NCBI GenBank assembly: GCA_031364505.1
Contig: JANLWK010000287.1
Span: forward strand, 1 to 14,069
Reading direction: 5' to 3'
Source of the DNA: JANLWK01 sp031364505
Lineage (GTDB): Bacteria > Eisenbacteria > RBG-16-71-46
Length of the DNA stretch: 14,069 nucleotides
Both the position numbers and the translations under genes were made by a program. Below the pieces are notes generated by a model. It was not told where the DNA came from and did not search any database. It saw only the letters and a list, made by a program, of their open reading frames with translations. Below, piece by piece: positions 1-7,500 of the stretch; the stretch's first letter is position 1, and the number at the start of each line of letters is the position of its first letter.

Positions 1-161
1 ACTCCGACCCAGATGATCCAGTTGCCGTACCAATGCGTGGTCGTCGTCGACGTCGTCGCTGTCACGTCTCCACCGGTGCTCGTCTGTGCGAACGCGAGCG
101 CGCCGAACATGAGTGACGTCAGCGTCGTAGCGGCCGCGGTCCACCATTTCTTGATGCGCAT
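1..161 (-). CDS. Small exported protein, N-terminal part (cut by left edge)
   Basis: This short gene reads from an ATG at 161 off the left edge; 53 complete codons are visible. The protein begins MRIKKWW, then has a hydrophobic stretch (about residues 8-24) ending in AFA followed by Gln26, a typical signal peptidase I signal peptide. After that comes a Gly/Thr-rich linker (about 27-42) and an aromatic segment, HWYGNWIIWVG, that looks like the start of a transmembrane helix. A strong Shine-Dalgarno sequence, AAGGAGG, lies just upstream (166-172), which makes the start convincing. I do not recognise a named family. The layout (signal peptide, Thr-rich linker, C-terminal membrane segment) suggests a small envelope protein, but that is inference. 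It lies 244 nt downstream of the kinase gene on the same strand. Confidence 0.72.
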   Translation of the reverse strand, partial: MRIKKWWTAAATTLTSLMFGALAFAQTSTGGDVTATTSTTTTHWYGNWIIWVG

Positions 162-165
162 GACC

Positions 166-200
166 CCTCCTTGATGATTCGGCCTGTCCCTGAACAGGCC
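166..200 (-). promoter_or_regulatory. Shine-Dalgarno plus leader hairpin of the small exported gene
   Basis: On the minus strand a perfect 7-bp inverted repeat, GGCCTGT / ACAGGCC (194-200 and 181-187, 6-nt loop), lies 8 nt before the AAGGAGG ribosome site at 166-172. The ribosome site is 4 nt from the ATG at 161. The hairpin does not itself cover the ribosome site. It could protect the mRNA end or be a translational control element; nothing further can be read from sequence. Confidence 0.5.
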
Positions 201-368
201 GCCTCTGGACCACGAAGCATATTGGGGGCCGACCGCCCGGGGCCGCGCGCCGCGCGTTGGTCATCGTTGTTCCGCTTGAGGTTGGCGGGACGCCGGGCCG
301 GGGCGTTTGGAGGAGTGACAACCGCGGCAGCCCTCGATTACCCGCGCGCAATGGTCAGAGTTACAGAC

Positions 369-405
369 CGCGCGGGCCTGGGCGTCGTCCGTGGCGCCCG
401 GCGCG
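369..405 (-). terminator. Possible terminator hairpin just after the kinase gene
   Basis: Directly after the TAG stop of the kinase gene the minus strand can fold into a GC-rich hairpin: outer arms 401-405 / 369-373 (5 bp) and inner arms 395-399 / 380-384 (GGGCG/CGCCC, 10-nt loop), separated by an asymmetric internal loop. No U-tract follows, so intrinsic termination is uncertain. The position supports the call more than the structure does. Confidence 0.3.
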
Positions 406-3060
406 CTACTTCTTCTTCAGCGCCGCCGTCCAGTTCAGCTCGACTTCGATCGCGGTGGGTTCCCCGCGCCCGGCAGGCACGGAGATCAGCACCCGCTGCA
501 TGTCGGCGGATGCGGTGAAGCTCACGACGTCCGACCGGAGCCGAAACAACGCCCGGGGTGTTCCGGTGTGGAACTCGGTGCCCGGCAGGACCTGCGCCGA
601 CATCCCGACCCCGTCGAGCGAGCCGAACACGATCTCGCGGCCGTCCTTCGACCACGATGGGTTGGCGCCCCCGTTGGTCGAAACCTGGTACTTGCTTCCG
701 GTGCTCGGGTAGGACTGGACGCAGACTTCGGGCCGCCCCGACTCGTCGGTGTGGTAGGCGATCCAGCGGCCGTCGGGCGAGATCTCGCCGCTCTTCTCGT
801 TGAAGCGTGAGTGGAGCACCGGAACGGGCGTGTGGTCGCCCTCGACGGGGACGGTCCACACGTCCCAGCCCGTCTTCGGGTCGGGCTGGTCGAACACGAG
901 CGAGCGCCCGTCCGAAGACCAATGGGACAGGTTCTTGATCAGCACGTCGGAGGCGTAGACGGGTTCCTCGTCCGCCCCACCGCTCGCCAGCTTGCGGAAG
1001 AGATCCAGGCGTCCGTTCCGTTGCGCGTTGTACGCGACCCACTTGCCGTCCGGGGACCACACGGGATTCTCGACTTGGCCACTCGTCCCGAACGTGAACC
1101 TCGTCATCAGTGCACGGGACAGGTCCATCATCCAGAGGTCGCTCTGGCTGGCCGAAGTCAGCTTCGCCATGACCAGCCGGTCCCCCGAGGGCGACAGTGC
1201 CAGGTACTGGTAGCGGCCGGGTGGAACCGGGATCGATCCGGTCTCACGCCCGCTTCGATCCATCCACCTGAGCTCCGTGTTGGCGAGGCTCGCCGCCACG
1301 CGGGCTACGTTTCCCGTCTGCGATACCGACACCGCCGGAGCACCGAGAGCGTTCGAGAGTGCCGGCGCCTCGCCCAGGCTCACGGGTTCGCCCTTCAGCT
1401 TCAGCGCAGCGGCATCGAAGCGCTGCGCGACCAGCCGGGAGTTGCGCGCGTACAGCAGGTAGCCGGGTGCCGAGTACACGGGGGTCGAGGCCGCACTGAG
1501 CAGGCGCTTGCGCTGCTTCGAGTCCACGGCCCCCACGTAGATGTCGAAACCGTTCGCCCGCGCAGGCAGGCTCGCGAACAGGAAGTGTTTGCCGTCCGGC
1601 AGCATCTGCGGCCAGCGGAATCCGGTTTCATTCTGCGTGGAATCGGGCCGGATGATCTCGGCCGGCTCGCCCCCCTCCGCCGAAACGCCCACGAGCGGGC
1701 CCACGGCGATGGGAGCGAACACGATCGTCCCGCTGCTGCTCCAGCTGCCGCCGCGCGCGTCGGGCGCGTCGCAGACGACTTCGGGAAGTCCCCCGGATGC
1801 GGGCACCTTCTTGAGCTTGCCATCGGCGAAGTACCCGAGATGGCGACTGTCCGGCGACCAGAACGGCGCGTAGGCGTTGTCGGTCCCTTCGAGCGGCTGG
1901 GCGGCCAGTGATTCGAGCGGGCGCAGGTAGATCCTGAAGGCTCCCGCCGTGTCCGCCGCGATGAACGCCAGCATGCGGCCGTCGGGCGACAGCACCGAAG
2001 CCAGCGGATCGGACGAGATCCTGACGTCGGCCGGGGCCCGCACCGCGAAGCGGACCGGGCGCACCTCGACGGGTGGCAGGATGAGACGCGGCAGCGCGAG
2101 CGCGGCGGCCGCGGCAATTCCCACGCCGGCAAGGATCCAGCCGAGACGCTCGCGGCTCTTCCGCCGTGCGACGACCGGCGCGGGCACGCCCGCCTGTGAA
2201 CCGGCGTCGCGGATCCACTGCAGCTGGAGCTTGACGTCGTGCGCGGTCTGGATGCGCTCGTCGGGATCCTTGGCGAGACAGGCGCTGACGATGCGGTCGA
2301 GTCCCGGCGGGCTCAGCGGCGACACGCTGCTGACCGCGGGCGGCTGCGACGACATGATCGCGGAGATCAGCGAGGCCTGGCTCTTGCCCTCGAAGGCCCT
2401 GCGCCCGGTCGCCATCTCGAACAGCACGGCGCCGAAGCCGAACAGGTCGCTGCGCGCATCGGCTTCCTTGCCCTCGAGCTGTTCCGGCGACATGTACTGG
2501 AAGGTGCCGACGATCGCGCCCTCCGTGGTGAGTGGTCGCGTGACGGTCGGCGAGTTCGTGAGACTCCCGGTAGTGGCCGCGAGCCCCGAACCGCGCGCAA
2601 GACCGAAGTCCAAGAGCTTGGCCCCGCTCTTCGTGAGCATGACGTTGCCCGGCTTCAGGTCGCGGTGGACGATGCCGCTCCGGTGGGCGCGGTCGAGCGC
2701 GTCGGCGATCTCGATGCCGTAACGCAGCACGTCAGGTGTGGCGAGCGCGCCGCGTTCGAGCCGCGCACCCAGCGTCTCACCTTCCACCAGCTCCATGACG
2801 AGGTAGTCGACGCCATCCTGGCTGCCGACATCGTGGAGTACGCAGATGTTCGGATGGTTGAGCGACGAGACCGCGCGGGCCTCGCGCTCGAAACGCGTGC
2901 GCAGTTCCGGCGTGGCGGCCAGATGCTCGGGCAGCACCTTGACCGCCACGCTGCGGTCGAGACGAGTGTCGCGGGCGCGGTACACCTCACCCATGCCGCC
3001 GGCGCCCAGCGGGCCGAGGATTTCGTAGGGGCCGAGACGAGCCCCGGTGGTGAGGGTCAT
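406..3060 (-). CDS. Membrane Ser/Thr protein kinase with extracytoplasmic PD40/TolB-like beta-propeller
   Basis: This 884-residue protein has a complete Hanks-type kinase domain (about 12-275). It shows the glycine loop GAGGMG (19-24), catalytic Lys41 in VAVK, HRDLKPGN (132-139, catalytic Asp134), DFG (151-153) and the activation-segment motif SPEQ (191-194). One hydrophobic helix (about 306-327) follows a basic stretch. The C-terminal half (about 330-880) carries repeated SPDG / WSPDGKWVAY / SPDGRWIAYHTDESG blades of the PD40 (WD40-like) type, as in TolB-like propellers. The expected topology is a cytoplasmic kinase with an external propeller that could sense a ligand or the cell wall. Such kinase-propeller fusions are common in Acidobacteriota, Gemmatimonadota and Eisenbacteria. 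The ATG has no visible Shine-Dalgarno. It starts 93 nt after recO ends. The substrate is unknown. Confidence 0.95.
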   Translation of the reverse strand: MTLTTGARLGPYEILGPLGAGGMGEVYRARDTRLDRSVAVKVLPEHLAATPELRTRFEREARAVSSLNHPNICVLHDVGSQDGVDYLVMELVEGETLGARLERGALATPDVLRYGIEIADALDRAHRSGIVHRDLKPGNVMLTKSGAKLLDFGLARGSGLAATTGSLTNSPTVTRPLTTEGAIVGTFQYMSPEQLEGKEADARSDLFGFGAVLFEMATGRRAFEGKSQASLISAIMSSQPPAVSSVSPLSPPGLDRIVSACLAKDPDERIQTAHDVKLQLQWIRDAGSQAGVPAPVVARRKSRERLGWILAGVGIAAAAALALPRLILPPVEVRPVRFAVRAPADVRISSDPLASVLSPDGRMLAFIAADTAGAFRIYLRPLESLAAQPLEGTDNAYAPFWSPDSRHLGYFADGKLKKVPASGGLPEVVCDAPDARGGSWSSSGTIVFAPIAVGPLVGVSAEGGEPAEIIRPDSTQNETGFRWPQMLPDGKHFLFASLPARANGFDIYVGAVDSKQRKRLLSAASTPVYSAPGYLLYARNSRLVAQRFDAAALKLKGEPVSLGEAPALSNALGAPAVSVSQTGNVARVAASLANTELRWMDRSGRETGSIPVPPGRYQYLALSPSGDRLVMAKLTSASQSDLWMMDLSRALMTRFTFGTSGQVENPVWSPDGKWVAYNAQRNGRLDLFRKLASGGADEEPVYASDVLIKNLSHWSSDGRSLVFDQPDPKTGWDVWTVPVEGDHTPVPVLHSRFNEKSGEISPDGRWIAYHTDESGRPEVCVQSYPSTGSKYQVSTNGGANPSWSKDGREIVFGSLDGVGMSAQVLPGTEFHTGTPRALFRLRSDVVSFTASADMQRVLISVPAGRGEPTAIEVELNWTAALKKK

Positions 3061-3066
3061 TGCGCC

Positions 3067-3096
3067 AATCTAGCGGAGCGAGCGGCGCGATGACAG
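3067..3096 (-). promoter_or_regulatory. Candidate promoter of the kinase gene, possibly leaderless
   Basis: On the minus strand, CTGTCA (3096-3091) and TAGATT (3072-3067) are separated by 18 nt, each matching the sigma70 consensus at 4 of 6 positions. Only 6 nt separate TAGATT from the ATG at 3060, so transcription would begin at or next to the start codon. That fits the lack of a ribosome-binding site. It is a weak match in GC-rich DNA. Confidence 0.33.
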
Positions 3097-3153
3097 GCGG
3101 CGCGGCAAGCGTGTGGCAAGCGGGCCGCCCGTCCGAGCTCAGACCGCGCACGC

Positions 3154-3948
3154 TCAGACGTCGTCGGTGGCGCCGGACTCGTCGGAAGAGCCGGGCGCCG
3201 GGAGCGCGCGCAGCAGCTCGAGCGACCGCAGTCCCTTGAAGCGCTGGAAGTGGTGCATCAGGAACGCCTCGACGACGCGCTGGATCTCGCCGGTGCGCTT
3301 CACTTCGAGGAACTCGCCGGCCTGCTCGACGGGACGCGTCAGCAGCAGGGCCAGGCCCGCGAGCGCGTCGGCCGAGAGCTGGATCGCGCCGCTCTCGGCG
3401 GCGCACCGGTCGCACACGAGGCCGCCGCGCGCCGGCGAGAACAGGCGCCGCGACGACAGCGGGCCGCCGCAGCCCGCGCACGCGTCGAGCCGCGGGCGAT
3501 AGCCGAGCAGGCTCGCCACCTTGAGATCGAACGCGATGGTGAGCGCGGGCAGCGACGCGGTCGGCGCGCGCGAGACGCGGTCGAGCATCTTCGCGAGCAG
3601 GTCGTACAGCTCGGCATGTGGCTCCTCGCCCCACACGAGGCGGTCGATCAGCTCGGTCGCGGCCTGGGCGTGCGCGAGGCGATCCAGTTCGGCGAGCCGG
3701 CTGCCGATCGGATCGACGCAATCGGCCTGCGACACGAGATGCAGATCGCGATCGGGCTTGTGATAGTAGACGAGTCGCGAGCGCGACAGCGGCTCGAGTG
3801 CGTAGCCGAACCGGCCGGGCGCCTTGCGCGCGCCCTTGGCGACGAGGCGCACGACCCCCATGTCGCGCGTGTAGACGACGACGATGCGGCTCGTGTCGCC
3901 GAGGGGATACGTCTTGAGGACGATGGCCTCGCCGCGAACGAGCGCCAT
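3154..3948 (-). CDS. recO: DNA repair protein RecO
   Basis: This 264-residue protein matches RecO in length and layout. The N-terminal OB-fold begins MALVRGEAIVLKTYPLGDTSR, with further conserved pattern VYTRDMGVVRLVAKGARK (25-42). A helical middle part follows, then a four-cysteine zinc-finger region (Cys157, Cys160, Cys179, Cys182; CAGC and CDRC). RecO works with RecF and RecR to load RecA on SSB-coated single-stranded DNA and to anneal strands. I chose the ATG at 3948, where RecO homology begins; the open frame extends 32 codons further, but that part is low-complexity Arg/Pro sequence overlapping the upstream gene. The start lies 13 nt after the DUF502 stop, so the two are probably co-transcribed. 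A weak hairpin (GTCTGAG / CTCGGAC, 3131-3159) overlaps its stop codon. Confidence 0.95.
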   Translation of the reverse strand: MALVRGEAIVLKTYPLGDTSRIVVVYTRDMGVVRLVAKGARKAPGRFGYALEPLSRSRLVYYHKPDRDLHLVSQADCVDPIGSRLAELDRLAHAQAATELIDRLVWGEEPHAELYDLLAKMLDRVSRAPTASLPALTIAFDLKVASLLGYRPRLDACAGCGGPLSSRRLFSPARGGLVCDRCAAESGAIQLSADALAGLALLLTRPVEQAGEFLEVKRTGEIQRVVEAFLMHHFQRFKGLRSLELLRALPAPGSSDESGATDDV

Positions 3949-3961
3949 GGCGACGCCCGCG

Positions 3962-4651
3962 CTAGCGGGCGACCGTGTCGCGATCGGCCGGCGCCGCGAC
4001 CGGGATCGCGGCGGTCGCCACGGCGGCCGGCGGCTGGACGACACCGCCCGAGATGACGACCTGCAGCCCCAGCTCGATGGGCCAGTCGAGGTAGATCACC
4101 TCGGAGCGCGGCACGTAGTGCACGAAGCCCGAGGCCGGGTTCGGCGTGTGCGGCACGAACACCGTCTCGACCTCGACGGGCAGTTTCGCCGTGACTTCCG
4201 CCGACGGCACTCCGGTGATGAATCCGATGCGCCAGCAGCCCGGGTACGGCCAGGGCACGAGCACGACCTTCTGGAACGGCTGCTGCCGCGGCGACAGCAA
4301 CGCGTCGCCGAGCGACTTGGTCGAGCCATAGAGGATGCCCACGCCGGGGATGCGCGTGAGCAGGCGGTCCCACAGGCGGCCGAGTGCGCCCGAGCCGAAG
4401 CGCGACGCGATGGCGCCGACGATCGTGAGCAGCGCGAGCGTGGCGAGCAGCCCGAGTCCGGGAATGCGGTGGTAGTCGAACGCGGCGAAGCGCAGGTAGC
4501 GGCCGAGGATGTTGTCGACGTAGTTGAGCAGGCGGTAGAAGATGTAGAACGTGATCGCCGACGGCGCGAGCACGAGCAGCCCCGTGAGCAGCCAGTTCCG
4601 CAGCTTGCCCACCGCGCCGGGTTCGTGAGGTAGAGAATGTCTGGGGGTCAT
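3962..4651 (-). CDS. DUF502 family inner-membrane protein
   Basis: This 229-residue protein has two transmembrane helices near the N terminus (about 18-42 and 64-83) and a soluble C-terminal domain. It shows patterns typical of DUF502: LTGLLVLAPSAITFYIFY in the first helix, IPGVGILYGSTKSL (101-114) and VLVPWPYPGCWRIGFITG (130-147), followed by a beta-rich part containing FVPHTPNPASG. The family is widespread and its biochemical role is not established; some plant homologues are membrane proteins linked to development or defence. The last 30 or so residues are an Ala/Pro/Val-rich tail. The gene sits between ybeY (95-nt gap) and recO (13-nt gap), so it is probably part of that operon. The ribosome-binding site is weak, and the start could be a few codons off. 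Confidence 0.9.
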   Translation of the reverse strand: MTPRHSLPHEPGAVGKLRNWLLTGLLVLAPSAITFYIFYRLLNYVDNILGRYLRFAAFDYHRIPGLGLLATLALLTIVGAIASRFGSGALGRLWDRLLTRIPGVGILYGSTKSLGDALLSPRQQPFQKVVLVPWPYPGCWRIGFITGVPSAEVTAKLPVEVETVFVPHTPNPASGFVHYVPRSEVIYLDWPIELGLQVVISGGVVQPPAAVATAAIPVAAPADRDTVAR

Positions 4652-4746
4652 GAGCTCGAGGGGGCCTGAGAGTGTCGGAGGGACGCGCGCACTCTAGCCC
4701 GGATGACGCACGCGGTCACGCCCAGCGAGCGCGCGAACGAGCGCCG

Positions 4747-5220
4747 TCACACGCGCCGCGCGGCGCCGAGCCCGCGATCCAGCGCCGCGACCCGCGTCGC
4801 GACCGCGCGCAGGGCGGCCGCCTCGCGGCGCCGCATGTGTGCGCGCTCGGCGGCGCGGTGGTGATCCAGCCCCGCGAGATGCAGGGTGCCATGCACGATC
4901 AGGCGCGCGAGCTCCTTCCCCGGCGTCACGCGGTAACGCCGCGCCTGGGCGCGCAGGCGGTCGAGCGAGATCACGAGATCGCCGTCGACGCGGCCGCGCT
5001 CGTCGGCGTAGGGAAACGACAGCACGTCCGTCGCGCGATCGATGCAGCGCCAGCGTCGGTTGAGCGCGCGCAGCTCGGCGTCGCCCGTCAGCACGATCGC
5101 AACGTCGCCCGGGCGCCGGTCCTCGCCGGCGAGCGTGCCGCGGACCACCGCGGCCAGCGCGGCGCTGAAGGCGCTCGAGATCCGGATGTCGCTATCGTGA
5201 CTCGCGACGGAAGTCGGCAT
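4747..5220 (-). CDS. ybeY: Endoribonuclease YbeY (rRNA maturation factor)
   Basis: This 157-residue protein carries the YbeY zinc site HGTLHLAGLDH (110-120; His110, His114, His120) and the family pattern TDVLSFP (64-70) before it. YbeY is a single-strand-specific metallo-endoribonuclease needed for 16S rRNA 3' end maturation and 70S ribosome quality control; in several bacteria it acts with the PhoH-type ATPase YbeZ, whose gene lies two places upstream here. The ATG at 5220 gives the usual distance to the core. It overlaps the end of the 7TM-HD gene by 29 nt, which implies translational coupling, and no separate Shine-Dalgarno is seen. The C-terminal 25 or so residues are Arg/Ala-rich and may be variable. 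Confidence 0.95.
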   Translation of the reverse strand: MPTSVASHDSDIRISSAFSAALAAVVRGTLAGEDRRPGDVAIVLTGDAELRALNRRWRCIDRATDVLSFPYADERGRVDGDLVISLDRLRAQARRYRVTPGKELARLIVHGTLHLAGLDHHRAAERAHMRRREAAALRAVATRVAALDRGLGAARRV

Positions 5221-7417
5221 CGGCGCGGCGGCGCCGCGGATCCTCGGGATAGGGCGCGCGGACGTGGAAGATCGCCGTCACGACCGGGAAGAACGCCTCG
5301 CGGATCTTCGCCAGCTCCTGCAGCGTGAGCCCGCAGTCGTCGAGCTGGCCCTGCTGGATGCGCTCCTCGAAGATGCGCGCGATGAGCCCGCGAATGCGGC
5401 TTGGGGACGGCTCCGCGAGCGCGCGCGAGGCGCCCTCGACGCCGTCGGCGAGCATCAGGATCGCGGTCTCCTTCGAGCGCGGCTTGGGACCCGGATAACT
5501 GAAGTCCTCGGCCCTGAGCGTCGGGTCGTGCTCGAGCGCCTTGTGATAGAAGAACGCCATCACCATCGTGCCGTGGTGCTCGGGGATCGCCTCGACCACG
5601 GCGCGCGGCAGCCGGTGCTTGCGCGCCATCTCGACGCCGCCGGTGATGTGCGAGCGCACGATCAGCGCGCTCATGCTGGGCGCCAGCCGGTCGTGGCGGC
5701 TGCGCGGACCCGCCAGCTCGTTCTCGGCGAAGTACTCGGGCTTCGCCAGCTTGCCGATGTCGTGGTAGTAGGCCATCACGCGCACGAGCAGCGAATTGGC
5801 GCCGATGCCCTCGGCGGCGGCCTCGGCGAGGCTGCCGACGACCATGCTGTGGTGATACGTGCCCGGTGCCTCGAGCTGGAGCCGCTTGAGCAGCGAGCGG
5901 TTGAGGTCGGACAGCTCGAGCAGCGTGATGTCCGAGGTGAGGCCGAGCATCTGCTCGATAGGCGGCAGCAGCAGGAACGCCATCGCCACGGCGACGAACG
6001 CGTTCACGGCGCCCCAGGCGGAGTCGGCGAGCAGCACGTTGAACGGCGTCACCCTCGCCAGGTCCCATGCGAGGATCGCCGCGAAGTTCGCGAGCGTGAT
6101 GGTCAGGAACGCGCGCGCGAAGTGCCAGCGGTGGCGCAGGTGCGACACCGAGTAGACGGCAGTGACGCCGCCCATCGCCGCGACCGGCACGAACGGCGCC
6201 CGCATCCCGCTCACCGACGTCGCGACGACCGTGAGCAGCATGGTGAACATGAGCGCCGGGCGCTTCTCGATGAGCGAGGCGACGACGAGCGGCGCCAGGG
6301 CCAGTGGCACCGCGAACTCCGACAGGCCCAGCACGCCGACGCCCAGCTCGCCGAGCGCCATGACGACGACCGTCAACAGCGCGAACAGCGCGAGCATCGA
6401 GTTGTCGCGGAACACCTGAGGCAGCTCGATGCGCAGGTACACCGAGAACACGGCGATAAACAGCAGCATCAGCAGCATGCGGGCGACCGGCGGGTACAGA
6501 AAATCGCTGCGCACGCGCCGCGACGACTCGAGGTTCGCGAGCGACCGGAGCTTGAGCAGGTTGTCGCGGGTGATGCGCTGGTTCGCGTCGACGATCAGCT
6601 CGTCCTTCTGGACGAAGCCGATCTGCGCGGGCACGCCGCCCTGCGCCTGGACCCGCCGCCATTCGGTCTCGGCGCGGTCATAGACGACATTGGGCTCGAC
6701 GAAGGCGAGCGCCAGTTCGTTGACGAGCTTGACGCCGCGCGGATCCCCGGAGAGGGCGTCCTGGGCGTGGGCGTCGACGCGCTGCAGCGCCTCGCGCCGG
6801 TCGAGCAGCTGCCCGACGGCGCGTGGCTGCTCGGCGCCGCCGTCGCGCAGCGTCAGGCGGTTGTTGTTGAGCACCAGTCCGCCGTGCTTCTCGGACGACA
6901 CGATGCCGGTCTCGTAGCTCTCGTGGAGCCAGGTGTTGAGCCCCTCGAGCGCGCGGCGCGCACGGCCGGGGGCCGCGAGCGCCGTGGCCGCCTCGGCGCT
7001 CAGCGGCACGCCGAGCGCGCGCACGCGGTCACGCTTGTCGGCGGCGCCGATCGACGGGTCGAGCACGACGCCGAGCGCCTTCTCCTGGAACGTGGCGAAG
7101 CGCTCGAACATCTCGCCCGACACGCGCGCGTCGACGACGAACACGGGCGGCACGTTGGACGCTGCCGCTTCCTGCTGGCGGCGCAGCGTGGTCTCGTCCT
7201 TCTCGATGCGGAACGTGTAGGGCGCGACGATCCGCTCGCGGGCGATGTCGCCCTCGCGGTAGCGGTAGCGATCGGCCGGACCGTGGTCGCGCGGCAGGAA
7301 CGCGGCCGCGATCAGGAGTGCCGCGACGAGCAGCCCGCGCACCGCGTAGTAGCCCCAGCGCACGGGTCGGGCGCGGTCGGGCAGCGCCGGCGAGACCGAG
7401 GCTTCCTGGACGCTCAT
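5192..7417 (-). CDS. PgpH-type 7TM-HD phosphohydrolase (likely cyclic-di-AMP phosphodiesterase)
   Basis: This 741-residue membrane protein has the layout of the 7TM-HD family: an N-terminal helix (about 23-42), a large extracytoplasmic 7TMR-HDED-like domain (about 50-300), a cluster of helices (about 311-487) and a cytoplasmic HD domain (about 518-665). HD-site residues are visible: His522/His523 in TYHHSM, His552-Asp553 in YYHDIGKL, His590, His614/His615 and Asp658 in LADG. The YPGPKPRSKE segment (641-650) is also typical. Family members such as Listeria PgpH hydrolyse c-di-AMP; the nucleotide used here is inferred. It follows phoH by 83 nt and overlaps ybeY, an arrangement seen in many bacteria. 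A GGGGAG Shine-Dalgarno lies about 12 nt before the ATG. Confidence 0.94.
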   Translation of the reverse strand: MSVQEASVSPALPDRARPVRWGYYAVRGLLVAALLIAAAFLPRDHGPADRYRYREGDIARERIVAPYTFRIEKDETTLRRQQEAAASNVPPVFVVDARVSGEMFERFATFQEKALGVVLDPSIGAADKRDRVRALGVPLSAEAATALAAPGRARRALEGLNTWLHESYETGIVSSEKHGGLVLNNNRLTLRDGGAEQPRAVGQLLDRREALQRVDAHAQDALSGDPRGVKLVNELALAFVEPNVVYDRAETEWRRVQAQGGVPAQIGFVQKDELIVDANQRITRDNLLKLRSLANLESSRRVRSDFLYPPVARMLLMLLFIAVFSVYLRIELPQVFRDNSMLALFALLTVVVMALGELGVGVLGLSEFAVPLALAPLVVASLIEKRPALMFTMLLTVVATSVSGMRAPFVPVAAMGGVTAVYSVSHLRHRWHFARAFLTITLANFAAILAWDLARVTPFNVLLADSAWGAVNAFVAVAMAFLLLPPIEQMLGLTSDITLLELSDLNRSLLKRLQLEAPGTYHHSMVVGSLAEAAAEGIGANSLLVRVMAYYHDIGKLAKPEYFAENELAGPRSRHDRLAPSMSALIVRSHITGGVEMARKHRLPRAVVEAIPEHHGTMVMAFFYHKALEHDPTLRAEDFSYPGPKPRSKETAILMLADGVEGASRALAEPSPSRIRGLIARIFEERIQQGQLDDCGLTLQELAKIREAFFPVVTAIFHVRAPYPEDPRRRRADADFRRESR

Positions 7418-7428
7418 CGTCGTGCGGC

Positions 7429-7440
7429 TCCCCTAGGGGA
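7429..7440. repeat. Perfect 12-bp palindrome over the ribosome site of the 7TM-HD gene
   Basis: TCCCCTAGGGGA is a perfect palindrome in the 83-nt gap between phoH and the 7TM-HD gene. Its AGGGGA half lies in the presumed Shine-Dalgarno of the latter. It could be a protein-binding site, but with zero loop it is unlikely to form a stable hairpin. It may be chance in this GC-rich DNA. Confidence 0.3.
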
Positions 7441-7500
7441 TCGTTTGGGACTTCGGGACTGCGGGTCTTTCGAACTTCTTTGGGGCTCTTTGCGGGGGGC

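Noticed and set aside
811..1911. 366-codon plus-strand frame opposite the kinase gene
   Set aside because: Shadow of the propeller part of the kinase; no domain or ribosome site.
3131..3159. GTCTGAG / CTCGGAC hairpin at the end of recO as a terminator
   Set aside because: It contains a G-U pair and has a long loop and no U-tract; too weak to list as a terminator.
3949..4044. 32-codon N-terminal extension of recO
   Set aside because: It overlaps the end of the DUF502 gene, is Arg/Pro/Ser low complexity and precedes the point where RecO homology begins.
7441..7500. A/G-rich patch with AAG-like repeats between phoH and the 7TM-HD gene
   Set aside because: It shows no clear promoter hexamers, stable hairpin or reading frame; probably a simple spacer.
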